A stretch of 64,000 nucleotides of DNA, from the NCBI GenBank assembly GCA_963754305.1, contig CAVWFR010000009.1, positions 1 to 64,000 of the forward strand, written 5' to 3'. Every line of letters starts with the position of its first letter. Position 1 is the stretch's first letter. Under the pieces are notes generated by a model that saw only the letters and a list, made by a program, of their open reading frames with translations, searched no databases and was not told the DNA's origin. The translations under genes were made by a program, and so were the position numbers. This DNA comes from DATEDA01 sp963754305 (GTDB taxonomy: Bacteria > Pseudomonadota > Gammaproteobacteria > Burkholderiales > SG8-39). Below, piece after piece: positions 17,394 through 25,274 of the stretch.

Positions 17394-17485
17394 ACGCTTT
17401 AGCCGGATTTATTGCCGGTCCTGGCACCAATGCGACTACTTGGACCGAACCGGCGGCGCCCGCAAGCTGTGCTCAAATCGGCGCG
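17394..17485 (-). promoter_or_regulatory. SAM-II-like riboswitch aptamer upstream of metZ
   Basis: The minus-strand RNA shows the SAM-II layout. A P1 stem (GCGCC at 17480-17484 with GGCGC at 17456-17460) encloses a loop starting GATTTGAGC and ending GCTTGCG. Downstream, AAATC (17406-17410) can pair with the loop GATTT to make the pseudoknot, followed by CGGCTAAAGC (17396-17403 for GCTTTAGC on the plus strand). These conserved strings match my memory of the metA/SAM_alpha motif (Rfam RF00521). An extra hairpin (CGGTCC/GGACCG) is inserted between P1 and the pseudoknot strand. SAM-II normally controls methionine-synthesis genes, and metZ is such a gene. Confidence 0.78.
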
Positions 17486-17492
17486 AAACGCA

Positions 17493-17521
17493 AACTTACC
17501 CCCGCGCGGGGCGACGGTCAA
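17493..17521 (-). promoter_or_regulatory. Candidate promoter of the metZ leader
   Basis: TTGACC (17516-17521, overlapping the purF stop) and TAAGTT (17493-17498) are separated by exactly 17 bp. The predicted start is near 17486, one base before the aptamer P1 stem. The -10 is weak, so support is mainly positional. Confidence 0.45.
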
Positions 17522-19035
17522 GCGACCATGTTCAGGTCCGCCTGCTCCGGATCGAGGTCGTCCGGATCCTCCTGCCGCTTGTCGTCCCGGCGGTGCTCGA
17601 CCGCGGCAAGATACTCGGTCGTCACATCGCCGGTCACATAGTGCCCGTCGAAGCACGACGCCTCGAAGCGCGCGAGCTTCGGGTTCGCCTCGCGCACCGC
17701 CGCCTTCAGCGCCTCGAGATCCTGGTAGATCACCGCGTCCGCGTCGATCTGCACGGCGATCTCCTCCTCGGTGCGCCCGGTCGCGATCAGCTCGATGCGC
17801 GTCGGCATGTCGATCCCGTAGACGTTCGGGAACCGGACCGGGGGTGCCGACGAGGCGAAGAACACCTTGTTCGCGCCCGCCTCGCGCGCCATCTGCACGA
17901 TCTCGCGGCTGGTCGTGCCGCGCACGATCGAATCGTCGACGATCAGCACGTTCTTGCCCTTGAACTCCATCGAGATCGCGTTCAGCTTCTGGCGCACTGA
18001 CTTCCGGCGGATCGTCTGCCCGGGCATGATGAAGGTGCGACCGACATAGCGGTTCTTCACGAACCCCTCGCGGTAGGCGACGCCGAGCCGCGCCGCGAGC
18101 TGGAGCGCGGCGGGGCGGCTCGTGTCGGGCACCGGGATCGCCACGTCGATATCGAGATGCCGGTACTGGCGGTTGATCTTCTCCGCGAGCTGCTCGCCCA
18201 TGTGCAGCCGCGCCTCGTAGACCGACACGCCGTCCATCAGCGAATCGGGCCGCGCCAGGTACACGTGCTCGAAGATGCACGGCGAGAGCGTGGCGTTCGC
18301 CGCGCACTGCCGGCTGTGGAAGCCGCTCTCCTCGTCGATCAGGATCGCCTCGCCCGGCGCGACGTCGCGCACCACTTGGAACCCGAGCGAGTCGAGCGCA
18401 ACGCTCTCGGACGCAACCACCCACTCCGGGCCCAGCTCGCTCTCGTTCGAGCCGATCACGAGCGGCCGGATGCCGTGCGGATCGCGGAAGGCGAGCACGC
18501 CGCAGCCGGCGATCATCGCCACGACGGCGTACGCCCCGCGGACCCGCCGGTGGACGTTCGCCACGGCGGCGAAGACCGTTTCCGGGTCGAGCCGCGTCCC
18601 GTTGGCGGCGCGCTCGAGCTCGTGCGCGAGGACGTTCAGCAACACCTCCGAGTCGGAGTTCGTGTTGATGTGCCGGAGATCGGTCCGGAACATCTCCTCC
18701 TTGAGCTGGTCGGAGTTGGTCAGGTTGCCGTTGTGCCCGAGCACGATGCCGAACGGCGAGTTCACGTAGAAGGGTTGCGCCTCGCTGCCGGCGAACGCCG
18801 AGCCGGCGGTCGGATAGCGGCAATGCCCGATGCCGAGATTCCCCGGGAGCGAGCGCATGTCGCGCGTGCGAAAGACGTCGCGCACATAGCCCGGGCCCTT
18901 ATGCATGTGGAACGTCTGGCGCTCGCTGGTGACGATCCCGGCTGCGTCCTGACCCCGGTGCTGCAGCAACAGCAGCCCGTCGTAAAGCAGCTGGTTCACC
19001 GGGCCCTTCGCCACCACGCCGATGATTCCGCACAT
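17518..19035 (-). CDS. purF: Amidophosphoribosyltransferase
   Basis: PurF transfers the glutamine amide to PRPP, the first committed step of purine synthesis. Met is followed directly by the nucleophilic Cys (MCGIIGVV), the start of the class II glutaminase domain, with GIGHCRYPTAGS and NGNLTN motifs. The C-terminal phosphoribosyltransferase domain has the PRPP loop VLIVDDSIVRGTTSREIV. The length of 505 residues is as in E. coli. It follows cvpA by 26 nt, the standard cvpA-purF operon. Confidence 0.97.
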   Translation of the reverse strand: MCGIIGVVAKGPVNQLLYDGLLLLQHRGQDAAGIVTSERQTFHMHKGPGYVRDVFRTRDMRSLPGNLGIGHCRYPTAGSAFAGSEAQPFYVNSPFGIVLGHNGNLTNSDQLKEEMFRTDLRHINTNSDSEVLLNVLAHELERAANGTRLDPETVFAAVANVHRRVRGAYAVVAMIAGCGVLAFRDPHGIRPLVIGSNESELGPEWVVASESVALDSLGFQVVRDVAPGEAILIDEESGFHSRQCAANATLSPCIFEHVYLARPDSLMDGVSVYEARLHMGEQLAEKINRQYRHLDIDVAIPVPDTSRPAALQLAARLGVAYREGFVKNRYVGRTFIMPGQTIRRKSVRQKLNAISMEFKGKNVLIVDDSIVRGTTSREIVQMAREAGANKVFFASSAPPVRFPNVYGIDMPTRIELIATGRTEEEIAVQIDADAVIYQDLEALKAAVREANPKLARFEASCFDGHYVTGDVTTEYLAAVEHRRDDKRQEDPDDLDPEQADLNMVA

Positions 19036-19061
19036 AGTTACGCTCCGATCAACCGTTCCGT

Positions 19062-19556
19062 CTACCGCTCGTACCGTACCCGATCCGCGAGCGCTTGAGG
19101 AAGGTAGGGCTTCACCGCGATCGCCGCCGTCTCGAGCGGCGCGGCGAGGCGCGCCTCCCGCCAGAATGGCTCCCGCGGCACCGCGGTCAAACCGGCCGCA
19201 ACTGCCACGACCAATAATATGAGGACGCCACGGGCGATTCCGAAGACCCCGCCCAGCGTCCGGTCGGTGAGGCCCAGCCCTACCACGCGCGCGGCCTTGG
19301 CGAACAGCAGCCCGGCGATGGCGGCGGCGACGAGGATGACGACGAACATGCCCACGACCGCGATCACGGTGCGTACGAGGGGCGTGGCGAAGCTCGCCGG
19401 GATCAGCGCGGCGGCCTCCCCGGCGAACACCACCGCGACCACGATGGCCGCGATCCAGCCCGCCAGGGCGAACACCTCGCGCACGAGACCGCGCCAGATC
19501 CCGACGAGGGCCGAAAGGCCGAGGATCGCGAGCAGCGCATAGTCGAGCCAGGTCAT
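19062..19556 (-). CDS. cvpA: CvpA family membrane protein
   Basis: The 164-residue protein has four predicted membrane helices and the CvpA start (TWLDYALLAILGLSALVGIWRGLVREVFALAGWI). CvpA is named for colicin V production and is generally encoded just before purF, as here. It is also linked to envelope stress tolerance in enterics; its biochemical role is unknown. The C-terminal tail PYLPQALADRVRYER is probably cytoplasmic or periplasmic. Confidence 0.94.
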   Translation of the reverse strand: MTWLDYALLAILGLSALVGIWRGLVREVFALAGWIAAIVVAVVFAGEAAALIPASFATPLVRTVIAVVGMFVVILVAAAIAGLLFAKAARVVGLGLTDRTLGGVFGIARGVLILLVVAVAAGLTAVPREPFWREARLAAPLETAAIAVKPYLPQALADRVRYER

Positions 19557-19593
19557 CGGCGGCGCCCGGCGGCGGGGTCGGGCTGGAGCCCGA

Positions 19594-20277
19594 TCACGGT
19601 CGTGCTATCACGGCGCCGGGGGAGAGCCCGAGGGTCTTGAGCCGCTCACGCCCCTTCTCCGCCGCCTCCTTCGATGGAAACGGCCCGGCGCGCACCCGCG
19701 TCTGCTCCCCCGCCGGAGTCGTGACCGTCTCGGTGTAGTACCTCACCCCGGCCTTGGCGAGCTTCGCCTCCAGCGTTTTCACGTTGTCCTTGTTCGCGAA
19801 GGCGCCCAGCGGCACGAGATAAGCGTCCGCGCTGAGGATTGCCTCAGCCCGCTTCGCATCCGTATCTTTCCCCGCGTTCTCGGGTGGTGGTTCGGCGCGC
19901 GCTACGCTGTCCGCCTTGCCCGCGGCCTTCGGCGGCTCGGCCTTGGGCTTCTCGCCGGCCTTGCCGGTATGGGGGCTGACGTCCGGCGGACGCGGTACAT
20001 CCGCGCCCGGCGGATTCTCGGCGGCGGGTGGCGCAGGGGCATCCGCGGTCGCCTTCGCCGGCGATGCGGCCCGCGGGATTGCAGGGACCGGCGCAGCCTT
20101 GAGACCGCCCGAGTCCTGGCGGGGAATCTCGACGGTAAGGTTGGTCGCCACCGGCTTTGGCTCGAGATCCATGACCCAGGGCGGGACGATCACGAGCGCG
20201 AGAACGAGAGCGATGGCGCCGATGAGGCGGCGGCGGGCTCGCCGCCTGAGGTCGAGCGCCGCGTCGTTATCCGGCAT
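19594..20277 (-). CDS. SPOR-domain cell-division/envelope protein (DedD-like)
   Basis: The 227-residue protein has one N-terminal membrane helix (RLIGAIALVLALVIVPPWVMD), a Pro/Ala/Lys-rich periplasmic linker, and a C-terminal SPOR domain (YLVPLGAFANKDNVKTLEAKLAKAGVRYYTETVTTPAGEQTRVRAGPFPSKEAAEKGRERLKTLGL). SPOR domains bind denuded peptidoglycan at the septum. It overlaps the folC stop by 11 nt, and folC-dedD-cvpA-purF is the usual order. The symbol dedD is plausible, but the sequence is divergent outside SPOR. Confidence 0.9.
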   Translation of the reverse strand: MPDNDAALDLRRRARRRLIGAIALVLALVIVPPWVMDLEPKPVATNLTVEIPRQDSGGLKAAPVPAIPRAASPAKATADAPAPPAAENPPGADVPRPPDVSPHTGKAGEKPKAEPPKAAGKADSVARAEPPPENAGKDTDAKRAEAILSADAYLVPLGAFANKDNVKTLEAKLAKAGVRYYTETVTTPAGEQTRVRAGPFPSKEAAEKGRERLKTLGLSPGAVIARP

Positions 20278-21577
20278 TTGGGCTCCGCGACGTCGCGGCG
20301 CGCGCGGCCATCACATTTGCCACGGTGAAGAAGGATCCGAACACGACGATTCTATCATCGCTCCCCGCGTCATCCTCCGCCGCGGCAACGGCGGCCTGCG
20401 GCGACGCGAACTCGCGGATCTCTCCGCCCGCGTCCGCCGCCGCGATCGCCGACGCGAGCTCGCGCGCGGTCGCCCCGCGCGGGTTGTCGAGCGTCGCCGC
20501 GTACCAGCGCTCGACGCGGCCGCGCAGTGCGCCGACGACGCCCGCCAGGTCCTTATCGCGAAGCATCCCGACCACCGCGAACGTGCGCCGGGGCGGCGGC
20601 ATCCCCGCCAGGTTCTCGGCCAGCACGCCCGCGGCCTGGGAGTTGTGCGCGACATCCAGGATGATCGCCGGCCGCCCGGGCAGCACCTGGAACCGCCCCG
20701 GCAGCTCGACGAGGGCGAGGCCGTTGCGGAGATCCTGGACGGCGACGGGCAGCCGCTCGCGCACCGCGTCGAGCGCCGCGATCGCGCAGGCGGCATTCGC
20801 GAGCTGGGTCGCGCCGCGCAAGCCCGGATATGCGAGTCCGCTGCGCCCCCCGCCGGGGCCGAAGTAGCGCCACTGATTCCGGTCTGCGGCGTAGCCGAAT
20901 TCGCGGCCGATGACGAGCAGCCCGGCCCCGATCGCGTGCGCATGGTCGAGCACGCTCGGCGGCGGATTCGGATCGCCGACGATCGCGGGCTTGCCGCGGC
21001 GGAAGATGTGCGCCTTCTCCCAGCCGATCCGGTCGCGGGTCGCACCGAGATAGTCGAGATGGTCGAGCGCGATACTGGTCAGGATGGCGGCGTCGGGCTC
21101 GAACGCGTTCACCGCATCGAGCCGGCCGCCGAGCCCGATCTCGAGCACCAGCGCGTCGAGCTTCGCGTCCGCAAATACGACCCACGCCGCGAGCGTGCCG
21201 AACTCGAAGTAGGTGAGCGGGACATCGCCCCGCACCGCCTCCACGGCGTCAAAGCCGCGCGCGAGCACGTCGTCGCTCGCCGCTCCGGTCCCGATGCGAA
21301 CCCGCTCGTTGTAGCGTAGGAGATGCGGCGAGGTGTAGCAGCCCACTCGGTAGCCGGCGGCCGCGAGGACCGCCTCGAGCATCGCGCACGTGGAGCCCTT
21401 GCCGTTGGTGCCGCCGACGGTAAGGATGGGGCAGAACTTCGGGATCGCAAGCCGTTCGAGCACCGCCTGAACGCGCGCGAGCCCTAACGCGATCGTCTGC
21501 GGATGGAGCCGCTCGATGTGATCGAGCCAGCCGGGGAGATCCATCGCTACCGGGGGCGGCCCATCCTGGTGGCCCAT
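20267..21577 (-). CDS. folC: Bifunctional folylpolyglutamate synthase / dihydrofolate synthase
   Basis: FolC ligates glutamate to dihydropteroate and to folates. Visible motifs are the family N-terminus LDHIERLHPQTIALGLARVQAVLERL, the P-loop ILTVGGTNGKGSTCAMLEAVL, YTSPHLLRYNERVRIG, the LEIGLGGRLDAVN segment, and VLPGRPAIILDVAHNSQA. The start at 21577 gives 436 residues. An ATG 11 codons downstream (21544) gives the more usual length, and neither has a strong Shine-Dalgarno. It lies 8 nt after accD. Confidence 0.95.
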   Translation of the reverse strand: MGHQDGPPPVAMDLPGWLDHIERLHPQTIALGLARVQAVLERLAIPKFCPILTVGGTNGKGSTCAMLEAVLAAAGYRVGCYTSPHLLRYNERVRIGTGAASDDVLARGFDAVEAVRGDVPLTYFEFGTLAAWVVFADAKLDALVLEIGLGGRLDAVNAFEPDAAILTSIALDHLDYLGATRDRIGWEKAHIFRRGKPAIVGDPNPPPSVLDHAHAIGAGLLVIGREFGYAADRNQWRYFGPGGGRSGLAYPGLRGATQLANAACAIAALDAVRERLPVAVQDLRNGLALVELPGRFQVLPGRPAIILDVAHNSQAAGVLAENLAGMPPPRRTFAVVGMLRDKDLAGVVGALRGRVERWYAATLDNPRGATARELASAIAAADAGGEIREFASPQAAVAAAEDDAGSDDRIVVFGSFFTVANVMAARAATSRSPNAG

Positions 21578-21585
21578 CCCTGATG

Positions 21586-22452
21586 TCACGCGCCGGCGGG
21601 CGGGAGGCGCATCAGCAGGGTGGCGAGCGAAGCGATCTGGTCGCGCAGCTGCCGGCGGTCGACGATCATGTCGATCGCGCCCTTCTCCAGCAGGAACTCC
21701 GCGCGCTGAAAGCCCTCCGGCAGCTTCTCCCGCACCGTCTGCTCGATCACCCGCGGCCCGGCGAAGCCGATGAGCGCCTTCGGCTCGGCGATGACCACGT
21801 CGCCGAGCATCGCGAAGCTCGCCGACACGCCGCCCATCGTCGGGTCGGTCAGCACTGAAATGAACGGCAGCCGGTGCGCGGCGAGCTGGGTCAGCGCGGC
21901 GGTAGTTTTGGCCATCTGCATGAGCGACAGCAGCCCTTCCTGCATGCGCGCGCCCCCACTCGCGGTGAAGCACGCGAACGGCAGGTTCTGGGCGAGCGCG
22001 GCATGCACGCCGCGAACGAACCGCTCGCCCACCACCGACCCCATCGAGCCGCCCATGAACTCGAACTCGAACGCCGCGGCGACCATCGGAACGTTCTTCA
22101 CCGCGCCCTGCATCACCACCAACGCGTCGGTCTCGCCGGTCTCCTTCTCCGCCTCCTCGAGCCGCTCGGGATACTTGCGCGAGTCCTTGAACTTGAGCGT
22201 GTCGACCGGCCCTACCTCGGCGCCGATCTCGTATCGCCCCTCCGGGTCGAGGAAGAGGTCGAGCCGCGCCCGCGCCCCGATCCGATTGTGATGACCGCAC
22301 TTCGGACAGACGCTCGCGTTCTTCTCGAGGTCGGTGGTGTAGAGCACCGCGTCGCACACGGCGCACTTGCTCCACAGGCCCTCGGGCATCGTGCGCCGCG
22401 CGGCGCCGGTGCGCTTGATCTTGGGCGGCAGCAGTTTCTGGAGCCAGCTCAT
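21586..22452 (-). CDS. accD: Acetyl-CoA carboxylase carboxyltransferase subunit beta
   Basis: AccD forms the carboxyltransferase with AccA and makes malonyl-CoA. The 288-residue protein has the four-Cys zinc ribbon (CAVCDAVLYTTDLEKNASVCPKC) and the crotonase-like domain with FTASGGARMQEGLLSLMQMAKT and FAGPRVIEQTVREKLPEGFQRAEFL. Its start codon is the last ATG of a three-unit 60-bp repeat array, and the Shine-Dalgarno GAGGG 7 nt upstream belongs to the repeat. The gene lies between trpA and folC, the usual beta/gamma order. Confidence 0.97.
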   Translation of the reverse strand: MSWLQKLLPPKIKRTGAARRTMPEGLWSKCAVCDAVLYTTDLEKNASVCPKCGHHNRIGARARLDLFLDPEGRYEIGAEVGPVDTLKFKDSRKYPERLEEAEKETGETDALVVMQGAVKNVPMVAAAFEFEFMGGSMGSVVGERFVRGVHAALAQNLPFACFTASGGARMQEGLLSLMQMAKTTAALTQLAAHRLPFISVLTDPTMGGVSASFAMLGDVVIAEPKALIGFAGPRVIEQTVREKLPEGFQRAEFLLEKGAIDMIVDRRQLRDQIASLATLLMRLPPAGA

Positions 22453-22632
22453 TGGATTACCCTCGCTCGTCGCGCGCTCGGGATTCTCCCTTGGTGCGGC
22501 GCGGCGGACTCATTGGCGTACCGTCGTGCTGCGCACTCCGGTATGAGCCCTTCGGCGGCCGTGCGGACTCATTGGACTACCCTCACGGCTCGCGCGCTCC
22601 GGATTCGCCCTAGGGACGCCCCGTCGGCTCAT
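22453..22632 (-). repeat. Three contiguous ~60-bp repeat units carrying Shine-Dalgarno plus ATG (trpA-accD junction)
   Basis: Reading the minus strand, three units of 60, 59 and 61 bp (22573-22632, 22514-22572, 22453-22513) each begin ATGAG(T/C)C and end with a G-rich Shine-Dalgarno, then a 7-nt TA-N-TCCA-type spacer and the next ATG. The first ATGA overlaps the trpA stop codon; the last ATG is the accD start. Each unit has an internal imperfect palindrome (for example GTGC-TGC-GCAC flanked by TACC/GGTA-like arms). The same family occurs at 56224-56405. Units are diverged here and near-identical there. Confidence 0.85.
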
Positions 22633-23453
22633 GCGCTGCGGACGGCGCCGGGCTCGGGCCGGTCGAGGGCCTGCCGGATGCCCGCGATGAAGCTTCCCGC
22701 GCGCGCGACCGCGGCCTCGGGACCCGCCTGTTCCATTTCCTGGATGAGCCGGCTGCCGATGACCACCGCGTCGGCGACCGCGCCGATCGCGCGTGCCGTC
22801 TCGCCGTCGCGGATGCCGAAACCCACCCCGAGCGGGAGCGTGGTCTTGCGCCGGATCGCGGCGAGCTTCGCCGCGACATCGGCGACATCCAGGTGCGCCG
22901 CGCCAGTGACCCCGGTGAGCGAGACATAGTAGATGTAACCGCTCGCGAGACGCGCGACCTGCTCGATGCGCGACTCGGTCGAGGTCGGCGCGAGCAGGAA
23001 GATGAGGTCCATGCCGGCCACCTTCACCAGCTCGGCGAACGATCCGCACTCTTCGGGAGGATAGTCGACGACGAGCACGCCGTCGACGCCCGCGTCGCGC
23101 GCCCGCGCGACGAAGCGCTCGACGCCCATCGCTTCGATCGGATTCGCGTAGCCCATGAACACGACGCCCGTGGCGTCGTCGCGCGCGCGGAACGCCGCGG
23201 TGTGGCCGAGCACCGTGTCGAGGCTCACGCCGGCTCTGAGCGCCCGTTCGCTCGAGCGCTGGATCACCGGTCCGTCCGCCATCGGGTCGGAAAACGGCAC
23301 GCCGAGCTCGATCACGTCGGCGCCCGCCGTTGCGAGCGCGTGCATGATCGGCACGGTGAGCTGCGGCGCCGGGTCGCCTGCGGTCACGAACGGGATCAGC
23401 GCCTTGCGCCGCGCGCGGGCGAGTCGCTCGAAGATCCCCGGGATCCGCGACAC
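22629..23453 (-). CDS. trpA: Tryptophan synthase alpha chain
   Basis: TrpA cleaves indole-3-glycerol phosphate to indole, which is channelled to TrpB. The GTG at 23453 gives SRIPGIFERLARARRKALIPFVTAGDP, the family start, and 274 residues. The catalytic Glu and Asp lie in VIELGVPFSDPMADGPVIQ and VLVVDYPPEE. GVGFGIRDGETARAIG is the phosphate loop. The stop TGA overlaps the ATG of the first 60-bp repeat unit, so the gene ends GCATGA. It is 11 nt from trpB. Confidence 0.96.
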   Translation of the reverse strand: MSRIPGIFERLARARRKALIPFVTAGDPAPQLTVPIMHALATAGADVIELGVPFSDPMADGPVIQRSSERALRAGVSLDTVLGHTAAFRARDDATGVVFMGYANPIEAMGVERFVARARDAGVDGVLVVDYPPEECGSFAELVKVAGMDLIFLLAPTSTESRIEQVARLASGYIYYVSLTGVTGAAHLDVADVAAKLAAIRRKTTLPLGVGFGIRDGETARAIGAVADAVVIGSRLIQEMEQAGPEAAVARAGSFIAGIRQALDRPEPGAVRSA

Positions 23454-23464
23454 CCGTGCGTGCC

Positions 23465-24664
23465 TTAGATGTCGAGCCCCGAACGCTCGGCGACGGTATG
23501 AATGTCCTTGTCGCCGCGCCCCGAGAGGTTCACGAGCAGGATCCGATCGGACGCGAGCGTCGGCGCCAGCTTGGCCGCGTAGGCGAGCGCGTGGCAGGAC
23601 TCGAGCGCCGGGATGATGCCCTCCAGGTGGCAGCAGTCCTGGAATGCCGCCAGCGCCTCGCCGTCGTCGATCGTGACGTACTCCGCGCGCCCGCTGTCCT
23701 TGAGCCACGCGTGCTCGGGGCCCACGCCCGGGTAATCGAGGCCGGCCGAGATGGAATGGGTTTCGACGATCTGGCCGTGCTCATCTTGCAGCAGGTAGGT
23801 GCGATTGCCGTGGAGCACGCCCGGCTTGCCCGCGTTGAGCGACGCGGCGTGCTTGCCGGTCGCGATGCCGTGGCCGCCCGCCTCGACGCCGATCAGCCGG
23901 ACGTCCCGGTGCGGGATGTAGTCGTAGAAAATGCCGATCGCATTCGACCCGCCGCCGACGCACGCGATCACGGCGTCGGGCTGGCGACCGGCCACCTCGG
24001 GCAGCTGTTCCAGGCACTCGCGGCCGATGACGCGCTGGAAGTCGCGCACCATCATCGGGTAGGGATGCGGGCCGGCGACGGTGCCGATGATGTAGAACGT
24101 GTCGGCGACGTTGGTCACCCAGTCGCGCATCGCCTCGTTCAGCGCATCCTTGAGCGTCTTCGAACCCGATTCGACCGTCACCACGTTCGCGCCCAGGACC
24201 TTCATCCGATAGACGTTGGCGGCCTGGCGCTTCACGTCCTCCGCGCCCATGTACACCACGCACTCCATTCCGTAGCGTGCCGCGACGGTCGCGCTAGCCA
24301 CGCCGTGCATCCCCGCACCGGTCTCGGCGATCACCCGTGGCTTGCCCATGCGCCGGGCGAGCAGCGCCTGGCCGATGGTGTTGTTCACCTTGTGCGCGCC
24401 GGTGTGGTTGAGATCCTCGCGCTTGAGGAAGATCTGCGCGCCGCCGAGCCGCTGCGACCAGCGCCTCGCGTGGTAGACCGGGCTCGGACGCCCGACGTAG
24501 TGCTTGAGCTCGTAGCCGAGCTCGGCGAGAAACTCGGGATCCGCGCGGTAGCGCTCGTACTCGCGCCTGAGCTCGTCCAGCGCGTGGACGAGCGTCTCCG
24601 CGACGAACACCCCGCCGTACGGACCGAAGTGCCCCCTGGCGTCCGGGAGGTCATGCATCTGCAT
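23465..24664 (-). CDS. trpB: Tryptophan synthase beta chain
   Basis: TrpB joins indole and serine with PLP. The 399-residue protein has the Schiff-base Lys in LKREDLNHTGAHKVNNTIGQALLA, the GAGMHG loop, and the phosphate-binding GGGSNAIGIFYDYI. The N-terminus DARGHFGPYGGVFVAETLVHALDEL is standard. Two Met codons lie near the start (24664 and two codons on). The first overlaps the trpF stop by 14 nt, indicating translational coupling. Confidence 0.97.
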   Translation of the reverse strand: MQMHDLPDARGHFGPYGGVFVAETLVHALDELRREYERYRADPEFLAELGYELKHYVGRPSPVYHARRWSQRLGGAQIFLKREDLNHTGAHKVNNTIGQALLARRMGKPRVIAETGAGMHGVASATVAARYGMECVVYMGAEDVKRQAANVYRMKVLGANVVTVESGSKTLKDALNEAMRDWVTNVADTFYIIGTVAGPHPYPMMVRDFQRVIGRECLEQLPEVAGRQPDAVIACVGGGSNAIGIFYDYIPHRDVRLIGVEAGGHGIATGKHAASLNAGKPGVLHGNRTYLLQDEHGQIVETHSISAGLDYPGVGPEHAWLKDSGRAEYVTIDDGEALAAFQDCCHLEGIIPALESCHALAYAAKLAPTLASDRILLVNLSGRGDKDIHTVAERSGLDI

Positions 24665-25274
24665 TGCGAACTCCTGCGATGAGAGCGGCGATCAGCCGCT
24701 CGTCCTTGATACCCTTCGCCGACTCGACCCCGCTCGATACGTCGACCGCCCACGGGCGCACGCGGCGGATCGCTTCACCCACGTTCTCGGCATCGAGTCC
24801 TCCGGACAGGATCACCGGGCGGCCGAGACGCTGCGGGATCAGGTTCCAGTCGAACGGTTCGCCGGTCCCGCCGTATAGGTCGGGCCGGTAGGCGTCGAGC
24901 AGCCAACCCGCGGCGTCGTGGAAAGGCGACAGGCATTCTAGCAAATCGACCCCGGGTCTTACCCGCCAGGCGCGCAAGTAAGGCACGCCGAACCCGCGGC
25001 AGAACTCCGGCGCCTCCTCGCCGTGAAACTGCAGGAGGTCCGGCCGGCAGGCACCGATCGCCGCGTCCACCTCCGCGGCGGACGGGTTCACGAATACCCC
25101 GACCCGCGCGACGAACGGCGGGAGGCCGGCGACGATCTCGCGCGCACGCTCCGGCGCGACCAGCCGCGGGCTCGGCGGGTAGAAGATGAGACCGATCGCA
25201 TCGGCGCCCTGCCGCGCGGCCGCGAGACCGTCGGCCGGCGACGTGATGCCGCAGATCTTGATGCGCGTTCTCAT
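24651..25274 (-). CDS. trpF: Phosphoribosylanthranilate isomerase
   Basis: TrpF converts phosphoribosylanthranilate to CdRP. The 207-residue TIM barrel begins RTRIKICGITSPADGLAAARQGADAIGLIFYPPSPR, with the catalytic Cys in KICGIT and the catalytic Asp near GGLDAENVGEAI/VDVSSGVES. The phosphate site VSSGVESAKGIKD is at the C-terminus. The ATG at 25274 shares ATGA with the truA stop, and the stop overlaps trpB, so truA-trpF-trpB are coupled. Confidence 0.96.
   Translation of the reverse strand: MRTRIKICGITSPADGLAAARQGADAIGLIFYPPSPRLVAPERAREIVAGLPPFVARVGVFVNPSAAEVDAAIGACRPDLLQFHGEEAPEFCRGFGVPYLRAWRVRPGVDLLECLSPFHDAAGWLLDAYRPDLYGGTGEPFDWNLIPQRLGRPVILSGGLDAENVGEAIRRVRPWAVDVSSGVESAKGIKDERLIAALIAGVRNADA

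Noticed and set aside
17395..17396. Upstream GTG start for metZ at 17395
   Set aside because: It would translate through the terminator hairpin and adds 15 residues not found in the family; the ATG at 17350 is canonical.
22453..22632. CRISPR-like array
   Set aside because: The ~60-bp units are contiguous with no unique spacers, only three copies exist per locus, and there are no cas genes.
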